Part shown: one piece after another, positions 1 to 7,610 of the stretch
Numbering within the stretch: the stretch's first letter is position 1
How the letters are laid out: every line of letters begins with the position of its first letter
DNA from: Pseudarthrobacter oxydans
GTDB taxonomy: Bacteria; Actinomycetota; Actinomycetes; Actinomycetales; Micrococcaceae
Reading direction: 5' to 3'
DNA: 64,000 nucleotides
Assembly: GCF_030812335.1 (NCBI RefSeq)
Contig: NZ_JAUSSN010000011.1
Span: 62,001-126,000 of the forward strand
Made by a program: the position numbers and the translations under genes
Notes under the pieces: model-generated
Told to the model about the DNA's origin: nothing
Databases searched by the model: none
What the model saw: only the letters and a program-made list of their open reading frames with translations

Positions 1-167
1 AAGAGTTTGCCGCCTTCCTCTGCGTCATTTGCGCTGAAGCTGGTGGTGGCCTTGGCCTGGTTGACGGTGGTGGCTACGGCGTACAGCCCACCAGTGACCA
101 GGAGGCCCATCAGCAGCAGTGCAATTGCTGCTAGCGGGTGACGTCGCTTCTGCGAGAGTGCCTTCAC
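1..167 (-). CDS. qcrC: Cytochrome bc1 complex diheme cytochrome c subunit, N-terminal fragment
   Basis: Only the first 55 codons are inside the window; the gene runs off the left edge. The start is GTG at 167, preceded by an AAGGAA ribosome binding site about 9 nt upstream. The visible protein begins VKALSQKRRHPLAAIALLLM, a short basic head followed by one hydrophobic membrane anchor, as expected for actinobacterial QcrC, which passes electrons from the Rieske/cytochrome b subunits to the aa3 oxidase. It lies 86 nt downstream of ctaE on the same strand, the conserved actinobacterial ctaE-qcrCAB order. The heme-binding CXXCH motifs would be beyond the edge, so the call rests on the N-terminus plus context. 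Confidence 0.8.
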   Translation of the reverse strand, partial: MKALSQKRRHPLAAIALLLMGLLVTGGLYAVATTVNQAKATTSFSANDAEEGGKL

Positions 168-253
168 GTGGTGGTTCCTTTTTTCGATCCTGCGTTGGCT
201 CCGGGAGCCACTTCTTGAAATTCTGCCTCTTGTAGAAAAAGAGTCAAGTCTTG

Positions 254-892
254 CTACTTGAGGACGTAGATGACCAGGAAGAGGCCGATCCAGACGACGT
301 CGACGAAGTGCCAGTAGTACGAGGTGACAATCGCGGAGGTTGCTTCGAAGTGGCCGAACTTCTTCGCTGCGAAGGAGCGGCCCATGATGAGGAGGAAGGC
401 AACCAGGCCGCCGATAACGTGCAGGCCGTGGAAGCCTGTGGTGATGTAGAACGCCGAACCGTAGGCGTTGGAGGAGAGTGAGACATGCTCGGAAACGAGC
501 ATGGCGTACTCAGTCGCCTGGCCGGCCACGAAGAAGGCACCCATGACGAATGTCAGGGTGAACCATTCGTTCATACCCCAGCGGGTGAAGCTGAGGGGGC
601 CGCCGCTTCGTCGCGGCTGAAGCCGCTCAGCGGCGAAGACGCCCATCTGGCAAGTAAAGGAACTTGCCACGAGGACGATCGTGTTGATGAGCGCAAACGG
701 GAAGTTGAGCTTGGCTGTCTCGTCGGCCCACATCTGTCCGGAAGTCGAACGGAGTGTGAAGTACATGGCGAAGAGACCGGCGAAGAACATCAACTCACTG
801 GACAGCCAGACTACGGTTCCTACAGAAACCATGTTCGGGCGATTCAGCGTCGGGTGCGCCGGGGTACTGGGGGCATGGGTCGCAGATGTCAC
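254..892 (-). CDS. ctaE: Cytochrome c oxidase subunit III
   Basis: A 212-residue membrane protein of the heme-copper oxidase subunit III family, part of the aa3 terminal oxidase in the cytoplasmic membrane. Hydrophobic helices alternate with conserved stretches such as VWLSSELMFFAGLFAMYF, GFHGLHVIGG and TSYYWHFVDVVW, all characteristic of the family. An open frame extends to an ATG at 928, but the GTG at 892 (VTSATHAPSTP) is preferred: family members begin here and a -10-like CATAAT ends 6 nt before it, suggesting a leaderless message. It heads the operon with qcrC and diverges from trpD. Confidence 0.93.
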   Translation of the reverse strand: MTSATHAPSTPAHPTLNRPNMVSVGTVVWLSSELMFFAGLFAMYFTLRSTSGQMWADETAKLNFPFALINTIVLVASSFTCQMGVFAAERLQPRRSGGPLSFTRWGMNEWFTLTFVMGAFFVAGQATEYAMLVSEHVSLSSNAYGSAFYITTGFHGLHVIGGLVAFLLIMGRSFAAKKFGHFEATSAIVTSYYWHFVDVVWIGLFLVIYVLK

Positions 893-909
893 ATAGACAT
901 TATGTCTAT
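893..909. promoter_or_regulatory. 17-bp palindrome over the ctaE -10 box
   Basis: The arms ATAGACAT and ATGTCTAT flank a single T, forming a perfect inverted repeat directly abutting the ctaE GTG start at 892. On the minus strand the sequence contains CATAAT, which ends 6 nt before the start codon and can serve as the -10 box. A protein bound to the palindrome would therefore block ctaE initiation. The symmetry is seen directly; an operator role is inference. Confidence 0.45.
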
Positions 910-1028
910 AAAACTCCCTCCTGCCCAACGCAAACCGCGTTTTGGGGGGACTTTTTCTACAAAGACGCGAATTCGCGCGGAAAAGTTCCCGGACCCGTCC
1001 ACATTGGTCTTTGCAGTGCGCACCTCGA

Positions 1029-1041
1029 TAGCATCAGAACG
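1029..1041 (+). promoter_or_regulatory. trpD -10 box, leaderless start
   Basis: TAGCAT at 1029-1034 is followed by six bases and then the trpD GTG at 1041. No Shine-Dalgarno-like sequence lies upstream. TTGGTC at 1004-1009 is a possible -35 but its 19-nt spacing is long. This spacing places transcription start on the first base of the start codon. Confidence 0.5.
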
Positions 1042-2099
1042 TGACTTCTCAGGCATCTGCACAGGCGGCAGTCAACACGTGGCCGCGGCTCATCAACGCT
1101 CTCATTGACGGGACGGATCTCACCACCGGCAACACGGAGTGGGCGATGAACTCGATCATGTCGGGGGAGGCCACCCCGGCCCAGGTCGCGGGATTCCTCG
1201 TGGCCCTGCGGTCCAAGGGCGAGACCGTGGATGAACTGGTCGGCCTCGTCGAGGCGATGATCGCGAACGCGAGCCCCATTGAGATAGCAGGGCAGAAGCT
1301 GGACATCGTCGGAACCGGGGGAGACCAGCAGAACACGGTGAATATTTCCACCATGGCAGCGCTGATCGCGGCCGGCGCCGGCGCCAAGGTGGTTAAGCAC
1401 GGCAACCGTGCAGCGTCGTCGACTTCCGGGTCCGCGGATGTCCTCGAGGCCCTGGGGGTCCGGCTGGACCTGCCGATCCCGCGGGTGGCTCTCAACGCGG
1501 AAGAGGCGGGCATCACGTTCTGCTTCGCCCAGGTGTTCCACCCCTCGATGCGCCATGCCGCCGTCGCCCGCCGGGAACTCGGCGTGCCGACGGCCTTTAA
1601 CTTCCTGGGCCCCATGATCAACCCGGCCCACGTTCAGGCCTCGGCCGTGGGGGTGGCCAATGAGCGGATGGCTCCGCTGGTGGCCGGAGTCCTGGCCAAA
1701 CGCGGCAGCCGCGGGCTGGTGTTCCGTGGGAATGACGGACTCGACGAACTCACCACCACCGGACCGTCCCGGGTCTGGGAAATCCGGAACGGGGCCGTGA
1801 CCGAGGAAATGTTCGATCCGCGCGACCTCGGCATCCGCCAGGCAACCCTGGAGGAACTGCGCGGCGGGGACGCCGCCGCCAACGCCGCCGTCGTGCGGTC
1901 CGTGCTGGCCGGCGGCCCCGGTTCGGCGCGCGATGCTGCCCTGCTCAACGCCGCGGCCGGACTCGTGGCCTTTGACCTGGATGCTGTCGGACCGTTCAGT
2001 GAGCGGATGGCCGCCGCGTTGAAGCGCGCGGAAGAGTCCATCGAGTCGGGTGCAGCGGCGGCCGTACTGGACCGGTGGGTCGCACTCTCGCGCAGTTGA
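1041..2099 (+). CDS. trpD: Anthranilate phosphoribosyltransferase
   Basis: A 352-residue enzyme that transfers the phosphoribosyl group from PRPP to anthranilate, the second step of tryptophan synthesis in the cytosol. The family signature GTGGDQQNTVNIST near residues 91-104, KHGNRAASSTSGSADVLEAL with the PRPP-binding loop, and the GPMINPA motif are all visible. Length matches the family. The GTG start at 1041 gives MTSQASAQAAVNTWPRLINAL. It stands alone rather than in a trp operon and diverges from ctaE, an arrangement common in Arthrobacter relatives. It converges on the Lrp-type gene. Confidence 0.96.
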   Translation: MTSQASAQAAVNTWPRLINALIDGTDLTTGNTEWAMNSIMSGEATPAQVAGFLVALRSKGETVDELVGLVEAMIANASPIEIAGQKLDIVGTGGDQQNTVNISTMAALIAAGAGAKVVKHGNRAASSTSGSADVLEALGVRLDLPIPRVALNAEEAGITFCFAQVFHPSMRHAAVARRELGVPTAFNFLGPMINPAHVQASAVGVANERMAPLVAGVLAKRGSRGLVFRGNDGLDELTTTGPSRVWEIRNGAVTEEMFDPRDLGIRQATLEELRGGDAAANAAVVRSVLAGGPGSARDAALLNAAAGLVAFDLDAVGPFSERMAAALKRAEESIESGAAAAVLDRWVALSRS

Positions 2100-2118
2100 A
2101 CAGTCCGGGGGAACACCA

Positions 2119-2151
2119 GCCGGCGGGGCGGCTCAGCTGCCGGGCGCCGGC
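2119..2151. terminator. Possible bidirectional terminator between trpD and the Lrp-type gene
   Basis: GCCGGCG (2119-2125) and CGCCGGC (2145-2151) can pair around a GC-rich loop in the short space between two convergent genes. There is no T-run, so it is at best a weak actinobacterial-type terminator. Confidence 0.3.
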
Positions 2152-2161
2152 CTGCAGAATC

Positions 2162-2443
2162 CTACTGTTCGAACCCGAGGGCGAAGGCCGCGTCGAGGTC
2201 GTGCTGGGAATAGGCCCGGAAGGCGATCTGGGTGGTGGTGTGGACAACGCCGGGAACCTTGGAGAGTTTGTCCGCGATGACGTCGGCAAGATCGTCGTGC
2301 TTCGGGACCCGGGCGATGGCGATGAGATCCCATTCGCCGGTCACCGAGTAGACCTCGCTGATGCCCTGGATGGCGGAGATCTCTTCCGCGGTCTCCGGGA
2401 TGCGGGAAGCGTCTGTCTTAATCAGGACGAAAGCGGTGACCAC
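2162..2443 (-). CDS. Lrp/AsnC ligand-binding domain protein (no DNA-binding domain)
   Basis: A 93-residue protein consisting only of the RAM/AsnC C-terminal domain (VTAFVLIKTDASRIPETAEEI ... VTGEWDLIAIARVPKHDDL ... TTTQIAFRAYSQHDL). This alpha-beta sandwich oligomerises and binds amino acids in Lrp-family regulators, but the helix-turn-helix half is absent, not truncated by a frameshift. The GTG start at 2443 has GGAAAGG about 10 nt upstream. Such stand-alone domains could sense a metabolite for a partner. Adjacency to trpD is suggestive but no direct regulatory link can be seen. Confidence 0.85.
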   Translation of the reverse strand: MVTAFVLIKTDASRIPETAEEISAIQGISEVYSVTGEWDLIAIARVPKHDDLADVIADKLSKVPGVVHTTTQIAFRAYSQHDLDAAFALGFEQ

Positions 2444-2542
2444 GTGTGAGCCTTTCCGGATCTGTTGCGCCGTTGCCGGCCAAGTGCAGGCGCCGGGCGG
2501 TACTCCACCGGGCCCCGGCCATGTCCCTGCAAGCCTAGTCCA

Positions 2543-2983
2543 TTACGCCCCGCGGCGGCGTGTGTTGAACCGCCGGACGGCGGCGGCCAGGAGGCGGTAT
2601 CCGAGCAGCAGAAGGCCCAGGCTGAGCAGCGCCACGATGACGAACGGCAGGACCACGGTCTGCCCGGTGACGGCCCGCAGGAGCATCCCGACAGTGACCG
2701 TGCCGAGCCAGACGCCGACGCCGGCCGGCAAGAGGGCCAGGGGCGCGCGCCACACACGCAATGCCAGCCAGGCGAGGGCCGCGCCCACGAGGAAGGGCCA
2801 CGCCGTGGAGAATACGCCGAGGACGATGTCCCCGCGCTGATGGGCGTCCCGGCCGATGGCCGCGAAGACGAGAATCAAGGCGGCATCAGTGCAGGCTGCC
2901 AGCACTGCCGTCCGGCGTGCCGCCGTTCCCGGCGCGGAGGAGGTGGCGGCAGGACGGGGGAGCGGGGGCGTTGCGGAAGGCAT
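2543..2983 (-). CDS. DUF3054 family membrane protein
   Basis: A 146-residue protein with about four hydrophobic segments (AVLAACTDAALILVFAAIG, WPFLVGAALAWLAL, LALLPAGVGVWLGTVTVGML, VVLPFVIVALLSLGLLLLGY). The pattern, including DAALILVFAAIGRDAH in the first helix and GTVTVGMLLR later, is that of the DUF3054 family of actinobacterial integral membrane proteins, whose function is unknown. The ATG at 2983 is preceded by TACGCT six bases upstream and no convincing ribosome binding site, so translation is probably leaderless. Confidence 0.85.
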   Translation of the reverse strand: MPSATPPLPRPAATSSAPGTAARRTAVLAACTDAALILVFAAIGRDAHQRGDIVLGVFSTAWPFLVGAALAWLALRVWRAPLALLPAGVGVWLGTVTVGMLLRAVTGQTVVLPFVIVALLSLGLLLLGYRLLAAAVRRFNTRRRGA

Positions 2984-2995
2984 GCTCCAAGCGTA
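2984..2995 (-). promoter_or_regulatory. -10 box of the DUF3054 gene, leaderless start
   Basis: On the minus strand TACGCT (2995-2990) is followed by TGGAGC and then ATG at 2983, matching the TANNNT-N6-start arrangement seen repeatedly in this window. No clear -35 was found. Confidence 0.45.
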
Positions 2996-3076
2996 GCCCG
3001 GCGGGCTGGAGGGAAGCAGATCCGGCGTTCGTCGTTACGGTCACGCGGGGGGAGGCCGGTCAGGCGGGGCCTTTCG

Positions 3077-3105
3077 TTGTGCCGGTTATCCCGCGGGACT
3101 AGGCT
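3077..3105 (+). promoter_or_regulatory. Promoter of the VOC-family gene
   Basis: TTGTGC at 3077-3082 and TAGGCT at 3100-3105 are separated by 17 nt, a good housekeeping sigma arrangement. It predicts a transcript starting near 3112 with a roughly 65-nt leader before the GTG at 3177. Confidence 0.5.
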
Positions 3106-3176
3106 CGGGCTGACAACCCCGCGCTGCCGCCGGATTCCGCCTCGCGGCACGGGCCCGACGGAAAGAGGACAAGACC

Positions 3177-3653
3177 GTGGCCGAGAAGATCACCACCTGC
3201 CTGTGGTTCGACAACCAGGCGGAAGAAGCCGCCGGGTTCTACACCTCCGTCTTCGACGGAGGGAAGGTACTGGATGTCTCCCGCTACGGCGAGGGCGGTC
3301 CCGGCCCGGCCGGCCAGGCGATCACCGTGCGGTTCGAAATCGAGGGGCGGACCTTCACGGCCTTGAACGGCGGACCGGCCTTCACCTTCAACGAGTCGGT
3401 CTCCTTCGTCATCGATTGCGCCAACCAGGCGGAAGTCGACCGCTACTGGGACGCCCTGCTCGCGGGCGGCACCGAAAGCCAGTGCGGCTGGCTCAAGGAC
3501 CGGTACGGCGTCTCATGGCAGGTGGTCCCCTCCGCGCTGGGCGGGCTGATCGGGGGCCCGGACCCGGAGGGGTCCCAGCGGGCCATGCAGGCCATGCTGG
3601 GAATGCGGAAGCTTGATATCGCGGCGCTGCAGCAGGCCTACGACGGTAAGTAG
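3177..3653 (+). CDS. VOC family (PhnB/glyoxalase-like) protein
   Basis: A 158-residue protein of the vicinal-oxygen-chelate superfamily, PhnB/'3-demethylubiquinone methyltransferase-like' subgroup. Visible family features are ITTCLWFDNQAEEAAGFYTS near the N-terminus, FTALNGGPAFTFNESVSFVI in the middle, and KDRYGVSWQVVPSALGGLI at the end. These proteins form paired beta-alpha-beta-beta-beta modules around a small-molecule pocket; the substrate cannot be told from sequence. GTG start at 3177 with GAAAGAGG upstream. It seems monocistronic. Confidence 0.85.
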   Translation: MAEKITTCLWFDNQAEEAAGFYTSVFDGGKVLDVSRYGEGGPGPAGQAITVRFEIEGRTFTALNGGPAFTFNESVSFVIDCANQAEVDRYWDALLAGGTESQCGWLKDRYGVSWQVVPSALGGLIGGPDPEGSQRAMQAMLGMRKLDIAALQQAYDGK

Positions 3654-3810
3654 GTAGGGACAGCGGCCCCGCACAGCACCGGCGCTGGGCGGAGTTGGCC
3701 GTTGCGTCTTGCCGTCGGTTCCTCCCAGGGTGTCCAATCCATATAGACAGCGGCACGCTTCACGGAGGCCGGCGGTTCGGCTCCCGACGGATGCAATCCA
3801 GGAGGTTCCC

Positions 3811-5991
3811 ATGGCCACGAAAGACGCCAAGGTTCCGGCGAAGACCGCCGGCCGGGGCACATCCGAACTCCGGCGCGCCGACGCCTCCGATGTCCGGCCG
3901 CCCGAACAGCCGGGGTTGCTCCGGAACGTGGCGCTGGTTGGCCATTCGGGCGCCGGGAAGACGATGCTGGCCGAGGCGCTGCTGGCCGCAACAGGTGTGA
4001 TTTCGCGGAAGGGCTCTATTACCGAAGGCACCACCGTGAGTGACTCGGAGCCTGCCGCGGTCCACCAGCAGCGCTCCGTCGCACTCTCCGTGGTGCCCGT
4101 ACTGGTTGGCGATGTCAAGGTGAACCTGCTCGATACGCCGGGCTACCCGGACTTCATCGGCGAACTGCGGGCCGGGCTTCGGGCGGCGGACGCGGCGCTG
4201 TTTGTCGTCTCGGCGGTCGACGACATCGATGCTGCCACCACGGCCCTATGGGGAGAATGCCAGCGCGTTGGGGTGCCGCGGGCGGTGGTGATCAGCCGGT
4301 TGGACCACCCCAGGGCGGACTTCGACGCGGCGCTGGAGAAATGCCAGCGGGCGTTCGGCGACACGGTGCTGCCGCTCTACCTGCCAGTGCGCAACGGGGC
4401 GGAGGTCACCGGACTGCTTGGCTTGCTCTCGGGCACTGTCTCGGAAGGGCCGGCGGACGGGGCGCTGCCCCTGTCCCGGAGGGCCGACGACGTCGAACGC
4501 GCCGCCTCTGCGGCGGCGCGGGGAGCGCTCATCGAAGGGATCATCGCTGAAAGCGAGGATGAAGCGCTGATGGACCGGTACCTCGGAGGCGAGGACATCC
4601 CTGCCGAGGTCCTTATCGGCGACCTGGAGACGGCCGTCGCCCGGGGTTCCTTCCACCCGGTCATCGCCACGTCCGCCGAGACCGGCGTCGGACTGACGGA
4701 ACTACTGGACGTTGTGGCACGGGCCTTCCCCCCGCCAACCGAACACGGGGGTCCGGCGGTGTCCCACCTTGACGGCACACCGGCCGCCACACCGGACTGC
4801 GACGCCGCGGGGCCGCTGCTCGGTGAAGTGGTGCGCACCAGCATCGACCCGTTCCTGGGCCGTGTCTGCCTGGTCCGCCTCTTTTCCGGCACACTGCGCG
4901 AGGACACGGCCGTTCATGTGGCCGGGCACGGTCTGGCGGACCGGGGCCACGCCGACCACGACAGTGACGAGCGTGTCTCCCACGTGTATTCGCCGCTGGG
5001 ATCCAGCCTGCGGCCGGTGCCGTACAGCGTGGCGGGGGACATCTGCGCCCTCACGAAACTGGGGCCGGCCGAGACCGGCGACACGGTATCGGCCAAGGAC
5101 ATGCCGCTGCTGATCCAGCCGTGGGAGTTGCCGGACCCGCTGCTGCCTGTTGCCGTCGAGGCGGCCTCCCACGGCGACGAGGACGCCCTCGCCCGGAGCC
5201 TGGGAAAGGTCGCCGCCGGGGACCCGGCGCTCCGGGTGGAACGGAACGCCGAGACGCACCAGCTCATCCTCTGGTGCATGGGCGAGGCGCACGCGGACGT
5301 CGTTCTGGGCAGGCTGCGCGATCAGGGCGTGAACCTGCAGACCGTCGACGTCGTCACCCCGCTGCGGGAGACGTTCGCCGGGCGCGCGGCAGGCCACGGC
5401 CGGCACGTCAAGCAGTCCGGCGGCCACGGCCAGTACGCCGTCTGCGATATCGAGGTGGAACCCCTGGAACGCGGCGCCGGTTTTGAATTCGTCGACAAAA
5501 CCGTGGGAGGGGTCATTCCGGGACCCTTCATCGCCTCGGTGGAGAAGGGCGTGCGGGCGCAGATGCAGAAGGGCGTCTCGGCCGGTTTCCCGGTGGTGGA
5601 TATCCGTGTGACCCTGCTCGGCGGCAAGGCCCACAGCGTGGATTCTTCGGACGCCGCCTTTCAGGCGGCGGGGGCGTTGGCCTTGCGGGAGGCCGCGGCC
5701 GCCGGGAGCATCCAACTGCTGGAACCCGTCTCGGCGGTCACCATCAGCGTGTCGGATGAGCATGTGGGCGCGGTGATGAGCGACCTGTCATCGCGCCGGG
5801 CCCGGTTGACCGGAACGACGTCGACCGGGGGAGGCCTGACGGAGATCACGGCCGAAGTGCCGGACCAGGAGCTCCTGCGGTACACGATCGAGCTTCGCGC
5901 CCTGACGTCGGGAAGCGGCCGTTTCGACCGAAGCTACCTGCGGCACGAGCCGGTGCCCGCTGCCGCCGCCCGTGCCGCCACCAAGGACTAA
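3811..5991 (+). CDS. Elongation factor G-like translational GTPase with altered G-domain motifs
   Basis: A 726-residue protein with EF-G domain order: G domain, domain II, then EF-G III/IV/V (for example GRHVKQSGGHGQYAVCDIEV and VHSVDSSDAAFQAAGALAL). The P-loop GHSGAGKT is at residues 44-51. Where EF-G has DTPGHVDF this protein has DTPGYPDF (residues 108-115), so the GTPase-activating histidine is tyrosine, and the NKxD guanine motif appears as SRLD. This fits the divergent actinobacterial EF-G-like (Rv0120c-type) group rather than the main FusA. The ATG at 3811 has GGAGG 6 nt upstream; an open frame from 3709 is ignored. Its cellular role is not established. Confidence 0.87.
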   Translation: MATKDAKVPAKTAGRGTSELRRADASDVRPPEQPGLLRNVALVGHSGAGKTMLAEALLAATGVISRKGSITEGTTVSDSEPAAVHQQRSVALSVVPVLVGDVKVNLLDTPGYPDFIGELRAGLRAADAALFVVSAVDDIDAATTALWGECQRVGVPRAVVISRLDHPRADFDAALEKCQRAFGDTVLPLYLPVRNGAEVTGLLGLLSGTVSEGPADGALPLSRRADDVERAASAAARGALIEGIIAESEDEALMDRYLGGEDIPAEVLIGDLETAVARGSFHPVIATSAETGVGLTELLDVVARAFPPPTEHGGPAVSHLDGTPAATPDCDAAGPLLGEVVRTSIDPFLGRVCLVRLFSGTLREDTAVHVAGHGLADRGHADHDSDERVSHVYSPLGSSLRPVPYSVAGDICALTKLGPAETGDTVSAKDMPLLIQPWELPDPLLPVAVEAASHGDEDALARSLGKVAAGDPALRVERNAETHQLILWCMGEAHADVVLGRLRDQGVNLQTVDVVTPLRETFAGRAAGHGRHVKQSGGHGQYAVCDIEVEPLERGAGFEFVDKTVGGVIPGPFIASVEKGVRAQMQKGVSAGFPVVDIRVTLLGGKAHSVDSSDAAFQAAGALALREAAAAGSIQLLEPVSAVTISVSDEHVGAVMSDLSSRRARLTGTTSTGGGLTEITAEVPDQELLRYTIELRALTSGSGRFDRSYLRHEPVPAAAARAATKD

Positions 5992-6059
5992 GGACCCGTC
6001 CGGGACGCACGCCGGCACCCCCGGCAAGTGGCCTATTTGAGGACAGAACTGAGGGGGAC

Positions 6060-6710
6060 GTACTGTCCACGGAACTGCGGCTGGTTCCGGCGTCAGGTTC
6101 CGCGCCGTATTTCCAGACGCCGGTGCCCTCCTGCCTACTACAGGTGGCCGAGCTCATCGTCAGCGACGCAGCTCTCGGTGATGCTGCTGACCGGCAGCGT
6201 CCTGACGGGGACGGCGTCGACCTTGCCTGCCCCGTCATCGACCAGCTCGAATTGCTCGACCGATCCGGGCCTGTTGGGGGTCACGAAGGCATAGAACTTT
6301 CCGCTGGCCCTGCTGCGGTACGTGCAGAAGCCGTAGTTGGGTGCCTCCGTCCCGATGCTGCGGGATGCGACCGGTGACAGGGTCCTGGCTGCGGTGTCCA
6401 GGGACCAGAGAGACAGCGTGTTGTTCGACCGGTTGTTGCCCCGACCAGGACCAGTGACGACCCCGACGACGGGAAGCCGGCCCTGAGGTCAGGGTTGCCG
6501 ATCATGCCGTCAGGCCGGAAGTGGATCAACGTACCGTTCATGTCGAAGACGCCGATCCCCCCGCCGGACGTGGACTTCTTGTCAGCGATGACCACGCTGT
6601 TGGCCGGGTCGGCGGGACCGGCCCGGGTTCACAACCGACCAAGGCGGGGGTGCCCAGCGCAGCGGCGGTGAGCAATACCGCTAAAGATCGGACGTGCCGG
6701 CCATTGTAAA
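6060..6710 (-). pseudogene. Decayed secreted phytase (3-phytase, beta-propeller)
   Basis: Reading the minus strand and allowing frame changes recovers a bacterial beta-propeller phytase. There is a signal-like RHVRSLAVLLTAAALGTPAL near 6700. Then come DPANSVVIADKKSTSGGGIG and GTLIHFRPDGMIGNPDLRAG, then (after loss of one base near 6437) LSLWSLDTAARTLSPVASRS and APNYGFCTYRS. A second shift with two TAG codons near 6137 precedes GVWKYGAEPDAGTSR. Homology stops near 6060, so the C-terminal half of the propeller is missing, and the mature N-terminus also looks shortened. The frame breaks are seen directly; the family call comes from recognising conserved phytase phrases. Confidence 0.75.
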
Positions 6711-6839
6711 CACCGCGTCACGCTGTTTAGCACACCGGACGGGAACGAAGAAGCATTGAATTATAAGCAAGCTTATGTTTTCCTGCTTCTAAGTCTTGCC
6801 ACGGGCTTACTCCGAATCCATGGTCAAAGGAACGCGGAC

Positions 6840-7610
6840 ATGGTTGATTTCACGGAATTTTCGGCACCAAACGGGCAAATCCGGCAGGCCTTCGAGAACC
6901 AGCTCGTCGTGGACTACCTCGATCTGGCGGAGTCCCTGGCAGCTCGCTTCGCAGGCAGGGGCCGCGATCGCGAAGACCTGATCCAGGTGGCCTATCTGGC
7001 GCTCGTGAAGGCGGCGCGCGCCTTCGACGAATCCAAAGGCACCAGCTTCCCGGGATTTGCCGCCCCGACCATCACGGGGGAGCTCAAACGCTATCTGCGC
7101 GATCGGTGCTGGGTCGTCCGGCCCCCGCGGCGTGTCCAGAACCTCCGTACCCAGCTTCTGCGCGAGGGGCCCGAACTGGCCCAAGCCCTGGGCCGGACTC
7201 CGACTGCGGCGGAACTGGCGCAGGAGATGGGCGTTCGTGTCCAGGACATCCGGGAGGCGACGGCGGCCGCGTCCAGCATGCGGCCGGATTCCCTCGAGGC
7301 CACCGCCGGCGCTGGCGAGGGTCCGCCGCTGGCGGAGGCTCTCGCGGAACAGGATCCGGCGTTCGAGCGGCTGGACGAGCTCATCTGCCTGACTCAGGCC
7401 ATTCGGGAACTGCCCGTTGACGAGCGGGAGCTGCTGTACCGCCGGTACTTCTGTGAGGAGAACCAGACCGACCTGGGCAAACGGTTCGGAGTGTCGCAGA
7501 TGCAAATTTCCCGCCGCCTCTCAGGAGTGCTCGTCCGCCTGCAGCAGCGGCTCTCCGAGGGGGAGTCTCAAAGAAGCCGCAGATCCCGGACCGCGTCGAG
7601 CACTTCCTGA
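6840..7610 (+). CDS. SigB/SigF-type RNA polymerase sigma factor
   Basis: A 256-residue sigma-70 protein of the group 3 stress/sporulation class. Region 2 is clear (RDREDLIQVAYLALVKAARAFDESKGTSFPGFAAPTITGELKRYLRD), region 3 follows (ELAQALGRTPTAAELAQEMGV), and region 4 ends with a helix-turn-helix (QTDLGKRFGVSQMQISRRLSGVL). Partner-switching sigma factors of this class normally need an anti-sigma RsbW-like kinase, but none is adjacent. The ATG at 6840 has AAAGGAA 10 nt upstream; the longer frame from 6756 lacks a ribosome binding site. Its last 43 nt overlap the convergent GT9 gene, so the two are transcribed toward each other. Confidence 0.88.
   Translation: MVDFTEFSAPNGQIRQAFENQLVVDYLDLAESLAARFAGRGRDREDLIQVAYLALVKAARAFDESKGTSFPGFAAPTITGELKRYLRDRCWVVRPPRRVQNLRTQLLREGPELAQALGRTPTAAELAQEMGVRVQDIREATAAASSMRPDSLEATAGAGEGPPLAEALAEQDPAFERLDELICLTQAIRELPVDERELLYRRYFCEENQTDLGKRFGVSQMQISRRLSGVLVRLQQRLSEGESQRSRRSRTASSTS

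Noticed and set aside
485..1108. 207-codon plus-strand frame over ctaE
   Set aside because: Antisense shadow of the clear ctaE reading frame with no ribosome binding site.
3709..3810. N-terminal extension of the EF-G-like protein
   Set aside because: The ATG at 3811 has a perfect GGAGG; the extension has no family similarity.
6725..6746. SigB/SigF-type promoter before the sigma factor
   Set aside because: GTTTAG and GGGAAC are only 10 nt apart, too short for this sigma class.
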